Shown one piece after another: positions 33,873 to 43,939 of a DNA stretch of 64,000 nucleotides. This DNA is from Mesorhizobium sp. NFR06 (GTDB lineage Bacteria > Pseudomonadota > Alphaproteobacteria > Rhizobiales > Rhizobiaceae). Under the pieces are notes generated by a model. It searched no databases. It was not told the origin of the DNA and saw only the letters and a program-made list of their open reading frames with translations. Made by a program: the position numbers and the translations under genes. Location: NCBI RefSeq assembly GCF_900115245.1, contig NZ_FOVT01000002.1:475440-539439 (forward strand). The letters are read 5' to 3'. Position 1 is the stretch's first letter; each line of letters opens with the position of its first letter.

Positions 33873-34109
33873 ATGAAGAAGACAATCCTTGCTCTTGCCA
33901 CCGTGCTGGCCTTCTCGGGCGCCGCTTTCGCTGGCGCGAACCAGCCGGTCAAGCACACCCCTGCCGCCTGCGCACAGACTCACACCAATGTGACGCTCGA
34001 CTGCACCGCGACCGGCTCAGTCGAAAAGGCCGACGCCAGCAAGACCCAGGCCACCAAGGGCCCGCGGCTCGGCATCGACGTCAGCCCGTGGTTCGTGCCC
34101 GGCCTCTAA
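33873..34109 (+). CDS. Small secreted protein (DUF680-like)
   Basis: A 78-residue protein with a clear signal peptide (MKKTILALATVLAFSGAAFA, cleaved about residue 20). The mature part is about 58 residues, low in hydrophobicity, with two cysteines and the end PWFVPGL. The ATG at 33873 is used; an in-frame upstream ATG at 33831 would place a non-signal segment in front. It resembles small DUF680-type periplasmic proteins of Mesorhizobium, an assignment made from general appearance only. No function is known. A strong terminator follows. Confidence 0.7.
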   Translation: MKKTILALATVLAFSGAAFAGANQPVKHTPAACAQTHTNVTLDCTATGSVEKADASKTQATKGPRLGIDVSPWFVPGL

Positions 34110-34124
34110 GCGCCGCAAAATTGG

Positions 34125-34163
34125 AAACGAAAACGGGCGGCACTTGGCCGCCCGTTTTCGTTT
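34125..34163. terminator. Strong bidirectional terminator, 17-bp stem
   Basis: A perfect stem at 34125-34141 pairs with 34147-34163 around loop ACTTG; the arms are AAACGAAAACGGGCGGC and its complement. A and T runs flank the stem on both strands, so it can end both the small secreted gene and the convergent hydrophilic gene. Confidence 0.85.
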
Positions 34164-34198
34164 ACGCCGGCGCTCCCGAACGCCCGTAGCGAACGGTA

Positions 34199-34438
<240 letters not shown>

Positions 34439-34511
34439 CTAGTCGCAAACAACGGGGACGGATCGGCGACGGTTCCTGCGACGCCGCCTACGGTTGACGG
34501 CGGTCGGGAAA

Positions 34512-35090
34512 TCAGTTCGCCGCGTCGCTCGCCGCTTCCGACAGCAGAGTAAAGACATAGTCCGACAAGGAACGCCAGCACTCCACGCGGAACGCGTCGG
34601 CGGCGGTGCGCATCAGCACGATCTCGGATTTGCCCAGAATGGTGCGCGAGGCCGCTCCGACCGGAAACGCATCGAGCGACAGGTCCTGCGGGCAGCCGGC
34701 ATTGACCGTCACGGCGGCTGCCGGCCCAGTGACCGAGATCGCGACATTGCGGTGCGAGATACCGACCGCCGAATGCAGCGCCGAGACCTTGGCACAGTCG
34801 GCCAGCGGATCCTTGCCGGCCTCGTCGATGATCAGCCACTCGTCCGGCCCGAGCCACAGCGCGGTGCGCCCGCCCTTCGTGGCCGAGGTTTTCGGCTTGG
34901 CCGGCAAGGTCACGCCGAGCGCCTTGGAGAGAGCAGCGAGCGAAGCCTGCGGCGCGCGCAGCGAGATGCGCTCGGCCGGCGGCAAGATCTCGACCTTGAC
35001 GCCCGCGGCCGACACCGCGCGGCCGGCAAGTGCTGGACGCCGCTCGACGGAAGGCGAGGCGGCGTTTGTCTTGGCGGCGGCCTTAGCCAT
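34512..35090 (-). CDS. soxG: Sarcosine oxidase gamma subunit
   Basis: A 192-residue subunit of heterotetrameric sarcosine oxidase. The fold resembles part of the GcvT/folate-binding family, with ALWLGPDEWLII, a typical SoxG signature, near residues 93-104. The ATG at 35090 overlaps the soxA stop by eight bases. It is the last gene of soxBDAG. The N-terminal 35 residues are Ala/Lys-rich and weakly conserved. Confidence 0.9.
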   Translation of the reverse strand: MAKAAAKTNAASPSVERRPALAGRAVSAAGVKVEILPPAERISLRAPQASLAALSKALGVTLPAKPKTSATKGGRTALWLGPDEWLIIDEAGKDPLADCAKVSALHSAVGISHRNVAISVTGPAAAVTVNAGCPQDLSLDAFPVGAASRTILGKSEIVLMRTAADAFRVECWRSLSDYVFTLLSEAASDAAN

Positions 35091-38076
35091 TGAGGCGTTC
35101 TCCCTTCTCGTCGACGAACACCATGCCTGTGACCTCAACTTCGATCGTGCCGTTCGGCATCGGCACGTAAAGCGTCTCACCCATGCGGTCGCGGCCACCG
35201 GCGACCAGCGCCAGCGCGATCGAGCGTCCGCAATTCTCCGACCAGTAGCTGGAGGTGACATGGCCGATCATCTTCATCGGGATCGCCTGCTTCGGATCCG
35301 CGACGATCTGCGCGCCTTCCTCCAGCACCACCTTCGGGTCCTTTGTCTTCAATCCAACGAGCTGCTTGCGGCCCTTGGCCACCAGGTCCGGCCGGGCCAG
35401 GCCACGAATGCCGACGAAGTCGGTCTTCTTCTTGCCGACCGCCCAGTCGAGCCCGGCATCGTTCGGCGTTACCGTGCCGTCGGTGTCCTGGCCGACGATG
35501 ATGTAGCCCTTTTCGGCGCGCAGCACGTGCATCGTTTCGGTACCGTAGGCAGCAGCGCCATGTTTCTGCCCTTCGGCCCACAGCGCTTCCCAGACGGCCT
35601 CGCCATAATCGGCTGGCACGTTGACCTCGAAGCCGCGCTCGCCGGTGAAGGACATGCGGAACAGCCTAGTTGGCACGCCGCAGATCCTGCCCTCGCGCAC
35701 CGACATATGCGGCAGCGCCTCGTCCGACATATCGATGCCCTCGACCAGCGGCGCGATGATGTCGCGCGACTTCGGGCCTTGCACGGCAATCACCGCCCAC
35801 TGCTCGGTGATCGAGGTCAGCCAGACATTGAGATGCGGAAACTCGGTCTGGAGATAATCCTCCATGTGATGCATGACGCGCGGCGCGCCGCCAGTCGTCG
35901 TCGTCACATGGAAACGGTCCGGCGCCAGCCTGCCGACGACGCCGTCGTCATAGATGAAGCCGTCCTCGCGCAGCATGATGCCATAGCGGCAGCGGCCGGG
36001 CTCAAGCTTCTCCCATGGGTTGGTGTAGAGCAGTTCCATGAACTTCGCCGCGTCCGGCCCGACCACCTCGATCTTGCCGAGCGTCGAGGCGTCGAACAGG
36101 CCGGCCGTCTTGCGCACCGTCACGCATTCGCGATCGACGGCGGCGTGCATGTCCTCGCCCGCCTTGGGGAAATACCAGGCGCGCTTCCACTGGCCGACAT
36201 CCTCGAACACCGCGCCATGCGAAGCAGCCCAGCCATGCGTTGCCGTGCGGCGGGTCGGGTCGAACAGCGCACCACGCGCGTGGCCGACGATCGAGCCGAA
36301 CGTGACCGGCGTGTAAGGCGCTCGGAACGTGGTGAGGCCGACCTGCGGGATCGGCTTGCCGAGTTCCTCGGCGGCGATCGCCAGGCCGTGCATGTTGGAC
36401 GTCTTGCCCTGGTCGGTCGCCATGCCGTTGGTGGTGAAGCGCTTGACGTGCTCGATCGAGCGCATGCCTTCATGCACCGCCTGGCGGATGTCCTTGGCGG
36501 TGACGTCGTTCTGGAAATCGACGAACGCCTTGACGGTTGTGCCCGGCCCGGCGCCGGGCGCTGCGCCAAGCATGCCGCGCGACCAGCTCTCCGACGCATC
36601 GACCTTCGGCTTGATGCCCTTGCCAGTCTTCGCACCGGCATCCTTCGCCGCCTTGGCGCCAGCCGCATAGGCCTCGTCCACCGTCGCCGACAGGCCGTCA
36701 GTGCCGTTGCAGGCGCCGACCGAGACGCAATCCTGCGCATAGGTGCCGGGCACGAAGCGCTTGGTCTCGTCGTTGAAGGCGACCTTGCCGCGCGATTGCG
36801 AGAACAGATGCACCGACGGCGTCCAGCCGGCCGACATCAGGATCGCGTCAACGGGAATAGTGCGTTCGCCGCCGCCATTCTTCGGCTGCACGGTCATCGA
36901 CGACACGCGCAGCTTGCCGCCGGCGCTGACCACGGCACGGCCGAAATTGATCTCGATGCCGAGCGCCCTCGCCTCGTCGATCACCGGCCCCGACGGATTG
37001 TCGCGCAGATCGACGATGGCCGCGACATTGACGCCGGCCTTCTTGAGGTCGATGGCCGCGGCATAGGCGGAATCGTTTGCCGTATAGACGCCGACATTCC
37101 TGCCGACCGCGACGCCAAAGTGATTGAGGTAGGTGCGCGCCGCCGAAGCGAGCATCACGCCTGGACGATCGTTGTTGGCGAACACCATATGGCGCTCGAT
37201 GGCGCCGGTCGCGATCACGACCCGCCTGGCGCGGACCTGCCACAGGCGTTCGCGCGCCAGCTCGCGGCCCGGGCTTTTGAGATGGTCGCTGACCCGCTCG
37301 ACCAGGCCTACGAAATTCTGCGCGTAGTAGCCGAAGGCAGTCGTGCGCGACAGCACGCGCACATTGTCCATAGCCTTGAGCTTCGCGACCGCGGCCTGCG
37401 CCCAGGAATAGCCGTTCTCGCCGTCGATCTTGGCGCCGCTCTCGAAGCGCAGGCTGCCGCCGAATTCGGCCTGCTCGTCGGCGAGGATCACCCGCGCGCC
37501 GGTCTCGGCCGCGGCAAGCGCCGCCGCGATACCGGCGGCGCCGCCGCCCAGCACCAGCACCTCGCAATGCGCGTAGCGCGCGGCGTAGTGGTCCGGGTCC
37601 GGCTTATCGGGAGAAACGCCAAGGCCGGCAGCGGCGCGGATCTTCGGCTCGTAAAGGTTCTTCCAGGCCGACTTCGGCCACATGAAGGTCTTGTAGTAGA
37701 AGCCGGCCGAAAACAGCGGCGAGGCGATGTCGTTGACCGCGCCGACGTCGAAGGCGAGCGAGGGCCAGCGATTCTGCGAGTTGGCGGTCAGCCCGTCATA
37801 GAGCTCCTGCACGGTCGCCCGCACATTCGGCGTCTTGCGCGCATCGTCGCGCACGATCTGCACCAGCGCGTTGGGTTCCTCCGCGCCGGCCGAGAGGAAG
37901 CCGCGCGGCCGGTGATATTTGAAGGAGCGGCCGACCAGGTGCACGCCATTGGCAAGCAGCGCCGAGGCCAGCGTATCGCCCTCGATGCCGGTGTAGGATT
38001 TGTCGTCGAAGCTGAACGACGCGGTCTTCGCCTGGCTCAGGCGCCCGGCGCCGGGGATGCGGAAGGCGGCGTTCAT
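35083..38076 (-). CDS. soxA: Sarcosine oxidase alpha subunit
   Basis: A 997-residue subunit, the usual size. It starts MNAAFRIPGAGRLSQ; an N-terminal ferredoxin-like part is followed by a NAD-binding Rossmann motif VLVLGGGAAGIAAAL near residues 170-184. The C-terminal 400 residues form a GcvT-like folate-binding domain (VNVPADYGEAVWEAL, and GLDWAVGKKK). It catalyses oxidative demethylation of sarcosine to glycine, passing the one-carbon group to tetrahydrofolate. The overlap with soxD upstream and soxG downstream shows coupled translation. Confidence 0.95.
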   Translation of the reverse strand: MNAAFRIPGAGRLSQAKTASFSFDDKSYTGIEGDTLASALLANGVHLVGRSFKYHRPRGFLSAGAEEPNALVQIVRDDARKTPNVRATVQELYDGLTANSQNRWPSLAFDVGAVNDIASPLFSAGFYYKTFMWPKSAWKNLYEPKIRAAAGLGVSPDKPDPDHYAARYAHCEVLVLGGGAAGIAAALAAAETGARVILADEQAEFGGSLRFESGAKIDGENGYSWAQAAVAKLKAMDNVRVLSRTTAFGYYAQNFVGLVERVSDHLKSPGRELARERLWQVRARRVVIATGAIERHMVFANNDRPGVMLASAARTYLNHFGVAVGRNVGVYTANDSAYAAAIDLKKAGVNVAAIVDLRDNPSGPVIDEARALGIEINFGRAVVSAGGKLRVSSMTVQPKNGGGERTIPVDAILMSAGWTPSVHLFSQSRGKVAFNDETKRFVPGTYAQDCVSVGACNGTDGLSATVDEAYAAGAKAAKDAGAKTGKGIKPKVDASESWSRGMLGAAPGAGPGTTVKAFVDFQNDVTAKDIRQAVHEGMRSIEHVKRFTTNGMATDQGKTSNMHGLAIAAEELGKPIPQVGLTTFRAPYTPVTFGSIVGHARGALFDPTRRTATHGWAASHGAVFEDVGQWKRAWYFPKAGEDMHAAVDRECVTVRKTAGLFDASTLGKIEVVGPDAAKFMELLYTNPWEKLEPGRCRYGIMLREDGFIYDDGVVGRLAPDRFHVTTTTGGAPRVMHHMEDYLQTEFPHLNVWLTSITEQWAVIAVQGPKSRDIIAPLVEGIDMSDEALPHMSVREGRICGVPTRLFRMSFTGERGFEVNVPADYGEAVWEALWAEGQKHGAAAYGTETMHVLRAEKGYIIVGQDTDGTVTPNDAGLDWAVGKKKTDFVGIRGLARPDLVAKGRKQLVGLKTKDPKVVLEEGAQIVADPKQAIPMKMIGHVTSSYWSENCGRSIALALVAGGRDRMGETLYVPMPNGTIEVEVTGMVFVDEKGERLNG

Positions 38077-38369
38077 TTCGAGGCTCCAGGCAGCTTCTCG
38101 GGCTTGGGCTCGCCGGCCTTGTAGGTCATGACGAACTTGTCGGTGACGGTGTCGCGCACGGCGTTGAAGAAGCGCGCGCAGCCGTGGATATGCCGCCAGC
38201 GCTCGTAGATGACGCCTTTCGGGTTGGCGCGGATGAAGAAGAATTTTTCGAAATCGTCGTCGCTCTCGGCGGCAATGTTGGCCGAGCGCGCGATATGCGC
38301 CTCGCCGGCATTGCGGAACTCGAGTTCCGGGCGCTCTTCCTCGCAATAGGGGCAGCGGATGAGAAGCAT
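38073..38369 (-). CDS. soxD: Sarcosine oxidase delta subunit
   Basis: A 98-residue zinc-binding subunit. Cysteines C6 and C9 (RCPYC) and the HIHGC segment near residues 60-64 provide the expected metal ligands. The remaining sequence (FFIRANPKGVIYERW) matches the family. Its stop overlaps the soxA start by four bases. It lies 84 bases downstream of soxB. Confidence 0.95.
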   Translation of the reverse strand: MLLIRCPYCEEERPELEFRNAGEAHIARSANIAAESDDDFEKFFFIRANPKGVIYERWRHIHGCARFFNAVRDTVTDKFVMTYKAGEPKPEKLPGASK

Positions 38370-38453
38370 CTGGGTGATCCTAGAATTTGCCGTGACCGAC
38401 GCGGGCGCCGGCCGGTTGATCGCAAAGCGGCTGAGGGGCCATTTCCGCCATCG

Positions 38454-39707
38454 TCAGTGCGCCACCGCGGCCGCGGCGGCTTCGTCGATGAGACGGCCGG
38501 TGCGGAAGCGCTCGAGCGTGAAGGGCGCGTTGATCGGATGCGGGTCGTCCTTGGCGATCGTATGCGCAAAGACGTGGCCCGAGCCGGGTGTGGCCTTGAA
38601 GCCGCCCGTGCCCCAGCCGCAATTGACGTAAAGGCCCGGCACCGGAGTTTTCGCCAGAATCGGCGAACGGTCGGGCGTGACGTCGACGATGCCGCCCCAG
38701 GAGCGCAACATCTTCATGCGCGTGAAGATCGGGAACATCTCGCAGATGGCGTCGAGCGTATGTTGCAGGATGTGCAGGCCGCCCGTCTGCGAATAGGAGA
38801 CGTACTGGTCGGTGCCGGCGCCGATCACCAGCTCGCCCTTGTCGGACTGCGAAATATAGGCGTGCACGGTGTTCGACATCACCACGCAGGGCACCACCGG
38901 CTTGACCGGTTCCGACACCAGCGCCTGCAGCGGATAGCTTTCGAGCGGCATGCGCACGCCGGCCATGTTCATGATGACCGAGGAATGGCCGGCGGCGACC
39001 ACCCCGACCTTCTTGGCGCCGATGAAGCCGCGCGTCGTCTCGACGCCGCTGACCGCGCCATTGGCCGCGCGCTTGATGCCGGTGACCTCGCAATTCTGGA
39101 TGATGTGCACGCCGCGCGCCGAAGCGCCGCGCGCATAGCCCCAGGCGACGGCGTCGTGGCGCGCCGTGCCGCCGCGCCGCTGCAATGCCGCGCCCATCAC
39201 CGGATAGCGCGCATCCTTGGAGATGTTGAGCGGCGGGCAGAACTCCTTCGCCTGCTCCGGCGTCAGCCATTCATTGTCGATGCCGTTGAGGCGGTTGGCG
39301 TGGACGTGGCGCTTCAACACCTGAACGTCGTGGACGTTATGCGCCAGCATCATAACGCCGCGCGCCGAATACATGACATTGTAGTTGAGCTCCTGGGAGA
39401 GCCCATCCCACAGCTTCAGCGCATGATCGTAGATGCCGGCGCTTTCGTCATAGAGATAGTTGGAGCGGATGATGGTGGTGTTGCGGCCGGTGTTGCCGCC
39501 GCCGAGCCAGCCCTTCTCCAGCACCGCGATGTTGGTGATGCCGTGCTCGCTCGCCAGATAATAGGCCGTCGCCAGGCCATGACCGCCGGCGCCGACGATG
39601 ATGACGTCGTATTCCTTCTTCGGCTCGGGCGATGTCCACTGCTCTTCCCAGCCCTTGTGGCCGCGCATCGCCTCGCGGGCAATGGCGAATACCGAGTATT
39701 TCTTCAC
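38454..39707 (-). CDS. soxB: Sarcosine oxidase beta subunit, GTG start
   Basis: A 417-residue FAD/FMN subunit, exactly the family length when started at the GTG 39707. A GAGG lies seven bases before it, and the N terminus [13 protein letters not shown] matches the family. The FAD motif is [17 protein letters not shown], and the histidine in ARHDAVAWG (about residue 184) is the expected attachment site of covalent FMN. It carries the sarcosine oxidation site. It is the first gene of the operon; its promoter should lie in 39708-39920, a gap shared with the divergent DUF2568 gene. Confidence 0.95.
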   Translation of the reverse strand: MKKYSVFAIAREAMRGHKGWEEQWTSPEPKKEYDVIIVGAGGHGLATAYYLASEHGITNIAVLEKGWLGGGNTGRNTTIIRSNYLYDESAGIYDHALKLWDGLSQELNYNVMYSARGVMMLAHNVHDVQVLKRHVHANRLNGIDNEWLTPEQAKEFCPPLNISKDARYPVMGAALQRRGGTARHDAVAWGYARGASARGVHIIQNCEVTGIKRAANGAVSGVETTRGFIGAKKVGVVAAGHSSVIMNMAGVRMPLESYPLQALVSEPVKPVVPCVVMSNTVHAYISQSDKGELVIGAGTDQYVSYSQTGGLHILQHTLDAICEMFPIFTRMKMLRSWGGIVDVTPDRSPILAKTPVPGLYVNCGWGTGGFKATPGSGHVFAHTIAKDDPHPINAPFTLERFRTGRLIDEAAAAAVAH

Positions 39708-39920
39708 GTTCCAGCCTCGCGCCAGTAGCTTTCGCGGATTTGCGGCCGGGCATCCCTGTCCCGGCCTGCGAGGTGTATCACTAGCGAAACCACGCTGCCA
39801 TCCTTGCGCTGTTTGCGACGGCGCTTGCCGTTTTGCGCCGTGGTCAGAATGTTGCATCCGGTCTGGCTTCAGCGGGGGTCTTCGGCGACACTTCCTGCTG
39901 CGTGACTCTGGGGGACGACG

Positions 39921-40289
39921 ATGGGCAGCACCTGGTGGAATCTGACCTTGCGCTTTCTGCTCGAGCTTGCCGCGCTGCTTGGCCTCGGCATGGCGGACTG
40001 GAGTCTCTCGGCCGGGTTCTGGCGCTGGATTCTCGCCATCGCCTTGCCGCTCGTCGCGGCCGTGTTGTGGGGCACCTTCGCCGTGCTCGATGATCCGAGC
40101 CGGTCGGGCCGGGCGCCCGTGCCGGTGCCAGGCGCCGTCAGGCTGGCGTTGGAGCTCATCATCCTGTTCGGCGGCGCGACGGGTTTCTATCTGGCCGGTC
40201 ATGCGTCCACCGGCATTGTCATGGCTCTGCTGGTTGCCCTCAGCTACGCCTTCTCACTGGACCGGCTGGCTTGGTTGTTGCGGCAGTAG
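39921..40289 (+). CDS. DUF2568 (YrdB-like) membrane protein
   Basis: A 122-residue protein with about four hydrophobic helices, beginning [18 protein letters not shown], the pattern of DUF2568. The ATG at 39921 follows GGGGGACG. It is divergent from soxB and lies about 100 bases before an SDR gene on the same strand. No function is known for the family; it is common in Gram-positive and rhizobial genomes. Confidence 0.8.
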   Translation: MGSTWWNLTLRFLLELAALLGLGMADWSLSAGFWRWILAIALPLVAAVLWGTFAVLDDPSRSGRAPVPVPGAVRLALELIILFGGATGFYLAGHASTGIVMALLVALSYAFSLDRLAWLLRQ

Positions 40290-40386
40290 CGCAGGAAGAG
40301 CCGGTTTCGGGTGGTCGCGATCATCCTCATTTGCGATCAAGCCCCGAACGCCGGTTGAGGCCGGCACAAAAGAAGGATGCCAAGAC

Positions 40387-41145
40387 ATGTTCACCCTCAC
40401 CGGCAAGGTTGCCATCATCACCGGTGCCAGCTCCGGCATCGGCCGTGCCACGGCGAAGCTGTTCGCGGCGCAAGGCGCAAGTCTCGTCGTCGCCGCGCGT
40501 CGGCAGCAGGAGCTGGGCGCGCTTGTCGACGAAATCGAGGCGGACGGCGGCACGGCGGCCGCGCTTGCCGGCGATGTAAGAGACGAGGCCCATGCGAAGG
40601 CCCTGGTCGAACTCGCCGTCGCAAGGTTTGGCAGCCTCGACATCGCCTTCAACAATGCCGGTGCAGTCGGCGAGATGGGACCGGTGCCCGACATGGCGCC
40701 GGCGACCTGGCACGACACGATCGATACCAACCTAACCAGCGCCTACCTCGCCGCCAGGCATCAGATACCGGCGATGCTGGAGCGCGGCGGCGGCTCGCTG
40801 ATCTTCACCTCGAGCTTCGTCGGCTACACCGCCGGCATGCCGGGCATGGCGGCCTATGCCGCCGCCAAGGCCGGGCTGATCGGGCTGACGCAGGTGCTGG
40901 CCGCCGAATACGGCCCGAGGGGACTGCGCGTCAACGCGCTGCTGCCCGGCGGCACCGACACCCCCGGCGCAACCACGACCACGCCCGAGGCGCGCGCGTT
41001 CGTCGAAGGCATCCATGCCTTGAAGCGGATGGCGCAGCCGCAGGAGATCGCCCGCTCGGCGCTTTATCTGGCTTCCGACGCCTCGAGTTTCACCACCGGC
41101 ACGGCGCTGTTTGCCGATGGCGGCGTCTCGATCAACCGGACGTGA
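40387..41145 (+). CDS. Short-chain dehydrogenase/reductase
   Basis: A 252-residue classical SDR. The cofactor motif TGASSGIG is near residues 12-19, NNAG in the middle, and the catalytic Ser and Tyr-x3-Lys are in TSSFVG and YAAAKAGL. It ends with FADGGVSINRT. The ATG at 40387 is chosen from the family N terminus MFTLTGKVAIITG. Many such enzymes carry general names (3-oxoacyl reductase). No partner gene suggests a pathway. Confidence 0.9.
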   Translation: MFTLTGKVAIITGASSGIGRATAKLFAAQGASLVVAARRQQELGALVDEIEADGGTAAALAGDVRDEAHAKALVELAVARFGSLDIAFNNAGAVGEMGPVPDMAPATWHDTIDTNLTSAYLAARHQIPAMLERGGGSLIFTSSFVGYTAGMPGMAAYAAAKAGLIGLTQVLAAEYGPRGLRVNALLPGGTDTPGATTTTPEARAFVEGIHALKRMAQPQEIARSALYLASDASSFTTGTALFADGGVSINRT

Positions 41146-41258
41146 GGCATTTCGCGGTCGCTGCCGGCAACGATCGACCACAAAGCCGCCCGACCGATCT
41201 TGCTTTTTCAACCTGATTTGGCGATTCGGTGGGGCAGGACTTCTGTTCGAGGACGGAC

Positions 41259-41651
41259 ATGCTGCTGATCAGGACATACGTTGCGCAGAGCGCCATCGAA
41301 GGCGTCGGCGTCTTCGCCGCTGAGCCGATCCGGAAGGGCGCCTCGATCTGGCGCCTCGATCCGGATTTCGACCGGCTGATCCCGATGGAAAAATATGAGA
41401 CCGCGCCCTCGCATCTGAGGGAACTGCTCGATCGCTACGCCTATCCCAGCCCAGACAGGCCTGGCTTCATGGTCTATGAGGTCGACAATGGCCGCTTCAT
41501 GAACCATTCGGAACGGCCGAACACGGATTTCTCGCAATATGGCGGCGCTACCGCTACCCGCGACATTGCCGCGGGCGAGGAAATCACCTGCGACTATGGC
41601 GAGTTTTTCGAGGACTTTGCCCGCCTCCATTTGGCGGCGGCGGATGGCTGA
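41259..41651 (+). CDS. SET-domain protein (putative lysine methyltransferase)
   Basis: A 130-residue stand-alone SET domain. The AdoMet-binding RFMNHSERPNT and the closing EEITCDYGEFFEDF match the two conserved SET motifs. The ATG at 41259 follows GAGGACGG. Bacterial SET proteins of this short form may methylate proteins such as ribosomal proteins; the next gene on the same strand is rpsU. This link is only positional. Confidence 0.85.
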   Translation: MLLIRTYVAQSAIEGVGVFAAEPIRKGASIWRLDPDFDRLIPMEKYETAPSHLRELLDRYAYPSPDRPGFMVYEVDNGRFMNHSERPNTDFSQYGGATATRDIAAGEEITCDYGEFFEDFARLHLAAADG

Positions 41652-41824
41652 GGCCCGGCCGGGCGCAGCACTGCGGTTTTTGATTGCCGTTTCCAGCAAT
41701 CAGCGGTGGACAGCCCAGCGTGATTCTGCTATCAGCCGCCACAATTCGCGGTGCAGCTTGCCGCGGAGGCATTTCGGCTATGGCTGTTTGCCTAACGATT
41801 TCAAACCCGAAGACAGGATTGCCC

Positions 41825-42088
41825 GTGCAGGTACTCGTCCGCGACAACAACGTTGATCAGGCGCTTCGCGCGCTGAAGAAAAAGATGCAGCGCGAAGGTA
41901 TTTTCCGCGAAATGAAGATGCGCGGTCACTATGAGAAGCCGTCCGAGAAGCGTGCCCGCGAGAAGGCGGAAGCCGTGCGCCGCGCCCGCAAGCTGGCCCG
42001 CAAGCGCGCCCAGCGCGAAGGCCTGCTGCCGATGACTCCGCGTCCGGCTCCGGCCGGTGCAGGTGGCGCGCCGCGTTCGCCGCGCTGA
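41825..42088 (+). CDS. rpsU: 30S ribosomal protein S21, GTG start
   Basis: An 87-residue ribosomal protein. The S21 signature is [20 protein letters not shown] with [20 protein letters not shown]. The GTG at 41825 is the correct start, since S21 begins MQVLVRDN in relatives; extended frames to upstream Met codons would add unconserved residues. A basic tail rich in Pro/Ala follows ([13 protein letters not shown]), as in other alphaproteobacteria. It is followed by a strong terminator. Confidence 0.95.
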   Translation: MQVLVRDNNVDQALRALKKKMQREGIFREMKMRGHYEKPSEKRAREKAEAVRRARKLARKRAQREGLLPMTPRPAPAGAGGAPRSPR

Positions 42089-42123
42089 TACGCCAATTTT
42101 TCGTCCTTTTCGAGGGATACCGA

Positions 42124-42161
42124 GGGTGGCGCGATGCGGAATCGCCGCCACCTTTTTGTTT
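42124..42161 (+). terminator. Rho-independent terminator of rpsU
   Basis: GGTGGC at 42125-42130 and GCGAT at 42131-42135 pair with ATCGC and GCCACC (42141-42152), with one bulged C. TTTTTGTTT follows directly. Confidence 0.8.
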
Positions 42162-42222
42162 GTGTATTGGGGCCGGTTCGGAGAGGGAACGGACTGACGG
42201 CGCTGCGGCAGTGAGGACAAAG

Positions 42223-43074
42223 ATGAACGCAATTTCCGTGGAGCGCAGAACCGCTTTTCGCGGCTTCGCCCTGACGGCGGCCCTGTTTTCGGGCCTAGCG
42301 CTTGCAGCATGCCAGACAACCCCGACAGGCGAGTTCAACTCAATCGACAAGGCGCAAGGCTCGAGCGAGAACATCTCCTCGCTTTCGGCAGTCATCCAGC
42401 GCAATCCGCAGGATCCCGAGGGCTACAACGTGCGTGGTTCGGCCTATGGCCGCGGCGGCCAGTACCAGGCGGCGCTGAAGGACTTCAACCAGGCCATTCA
42501 GCTCAATCCGAATTTCTACCAGGCCTATTCGAACCGCGCGCTGATCCAGCGCTTCCTCGGCAATCAGGAAGCAGCCCTGGCCGACTACAACCGGTCGATC
42601 CAGATCAACGCCAATTACGACGCCGCCTATATCGGCCGCGGCAATCTCTACCGCAAGGCGGGCCGCACCCAGGATGCCTTCAACGACTTCCAGAAGGCGA
42701 TACAGCTCGACACCACGGACGCGCGCGCCTACCACAATCGCGGCCTCATCTATCAAAGCCAGGGCCAGCACAAATTCGCCATCGAGGATTTCTCGACCGC
42801 CATCTCGCTGGCTCCGGACGCCGCCGAGCCCTACAACGGCCGCGGCCTTTCCTATCTGGCGACGGGCGATGAGGACAACGCCTTCAGCGATTTCAATATG
42901 GCCATTAAGCTTGACGGCAAGAATGCCGAGGCCTGGGCCAACCAGGCGCTGATCTATGAGCGGCGCGGCGACAAGGCACGGGCGGCCAAGTCCTACCGCG
43001 AGGCTATCCATCTCGACCCGAACTACCAGCCTGCCAAGGACGGCCTGGCGCGCACCGGCGGCAACGCCAGCTGA
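42223..43074 (+). CDS. TPR-repeat lipoprotein
   Basis: A 283-residue protein. A lipoprotein signal is visible: a hydrophobic run ending LALAAC, with C30 the lipidated residue. About six 34-residue tetratricopeptide repeats follow from residue 60, marked by YNVRGSAYGRGGQYQAAL and NRGLIYQSQGQHKFAIEDF. It is probably anchored to the outer or inner membrane and serves as a scaffold for protein complexes, like NlpI-type proteins. The ATG at 42223 follows GTGAGGACAAAG. Confidence 0.9.
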   Translation: MNAISVERRTAFRGFALTAALFSGLALAACQTTPTGEFNSIDKAQGSSENISSLSAVIQRNPQDPEGYNVRGSAYGRGGQYQAALKDFNQAIQLNPNFYQAYSNRALIQRFLGNQEAALADYNRSIQINANYDAAYIGRGNLYRKAGRTQDAFNDFQKAIQLDTTDARAYHNRGLIYQSQGQHKFAIEDFSTAISLAPDAAEPYNGRGLSYLATGDEDNAFSDFNMAIKLDGKNAEAWANQALIYERRGDKARAAKSYREAIHLDPNYQPAKDGLARTGGNAS

Positions 43075-43297
43075 TCGGAAGCTGACACACCGGAACGGGG
43101 TGTTGCACGACACGTAGGCGTCGTCCCCGGTCGACGACAGCGACCGCAGCGTCGCGGCGCGGACACGCCGATAGCGATCCGTTAACCGCCCAGGCAATGC
43201 GTTAACCTTTGCCATGTTCGCGCCAAGTTTTCGGCGGAACGCTCCGCGCACCTCGATCGTTTAAGCCGGGGCCAATTTTCGCGAAAGGACCTTTCCA

Positions 43298-43774
43298 ATG
43301 ATCAAAACACTTGCCTGTGCCGCTGCCGCGCTTACCGCCACGGTCCTCGCTTCTCCGGTCAGCGCCGGCACGCTCCGGCTCGGCACGCTCGATTGCACGA
43401 TCGACGGCGGCGTCGGCTACGTCATCACGTCGAATAAGGGCGTGTCCTGCGTCTTCCGGCCCTCTCATCACGGGCCGGCCGAGATTTACACCGGGATGAT
43501 CTCCAAGCTCGGCGTCGATGTCGGCAAGACCCATCAGGGCCAGCTCGTCTGGGCGGTCCTGGCCGCCACTCCCAAGCATGCTGCGGGGGACCTCGCCGGT
43601 AGTTATTACGGTGTCAATGCCGAGGCGAGCGTGGTGACCGGCGGCGGCGCCAACGTCCTGGTCGGCGGATGGAACAGCGCCTTCATGCTTGAGCCGCTCA
43701 GCGTCCAGGCGCAGACCGGCGTCAATCTGGCCGTAGCGGTGGCGTCGCTGGATCTGGTTCATTCCTACAAGTAA
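43298..43774 (+). CDS. DUF992 secreted protein
   Basis: A 158-residue exported protein. A signal peptide ends near VSAGT (cleavage about residue 23). The mature sequence starts LRLGTLDCTIDGGVGYV and contains two cysteines (LDCTID and VSCVF), typical of DUF992 proteins of Rhizobiales. The ATG at 43298 follows GAAAGGACC. Function is unknown. Confidence 0.85.
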   Translation: MIKTLACAAAALTATVLASPVSAGTLRLGTLDCTIDGGVGYVITSNKGVSCVFRPSHHGPAEIYTGMISKLGVDVGKTHQGQLVWAVLAATPKHAAGDLAGSYYGVNAEASVVTGGGANVLVGGWNSAFMLEPLSVQAQTGVNLAVAVASLDLVHSYK

Positions 43775-43841
43775 CTGCCGCGAGACTACGGCACTCCGAA
43801 GGGCCGCGCCCGCAACGAAGGGTGCGGCTTCCGCGCATATG

Positions 43842-43939
43842 ATGCATGCCGCTCAGAAGTGTGCAGCGGTTCTGTGACAACGACATGCATCAAAACAAAG
43901 ACTTAAAGCGCGTCGCCTGAAGCCGTTTCAGCGCGACGC
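43842..43939. repeat. Dispersed palindromic repeat, subtype B (copy 6)
   Basis: ATGCATGCCG at 43842-43851 pairs with CGACATGCAT at 43881-43890 (one mismatch). GCGTCGCCTGAA at 43910-43921 pairs with TTCAG and GCGACGC in 43927-43939, with one bulge. The core matches copy 1. The open frame of the adjacent broken gene begins inside this element. Confidence 0.75.

Noticed and set aside
34606..38124. A very long plus-strand open frame (over 1100 codons) opposite soxA and soxG
   Set aside because: It lies entirely antisense to a well recognised operon and has no family match, and its composition (rich in Arg, Ala, His) is what the reverse strand of high-GC codons gives.
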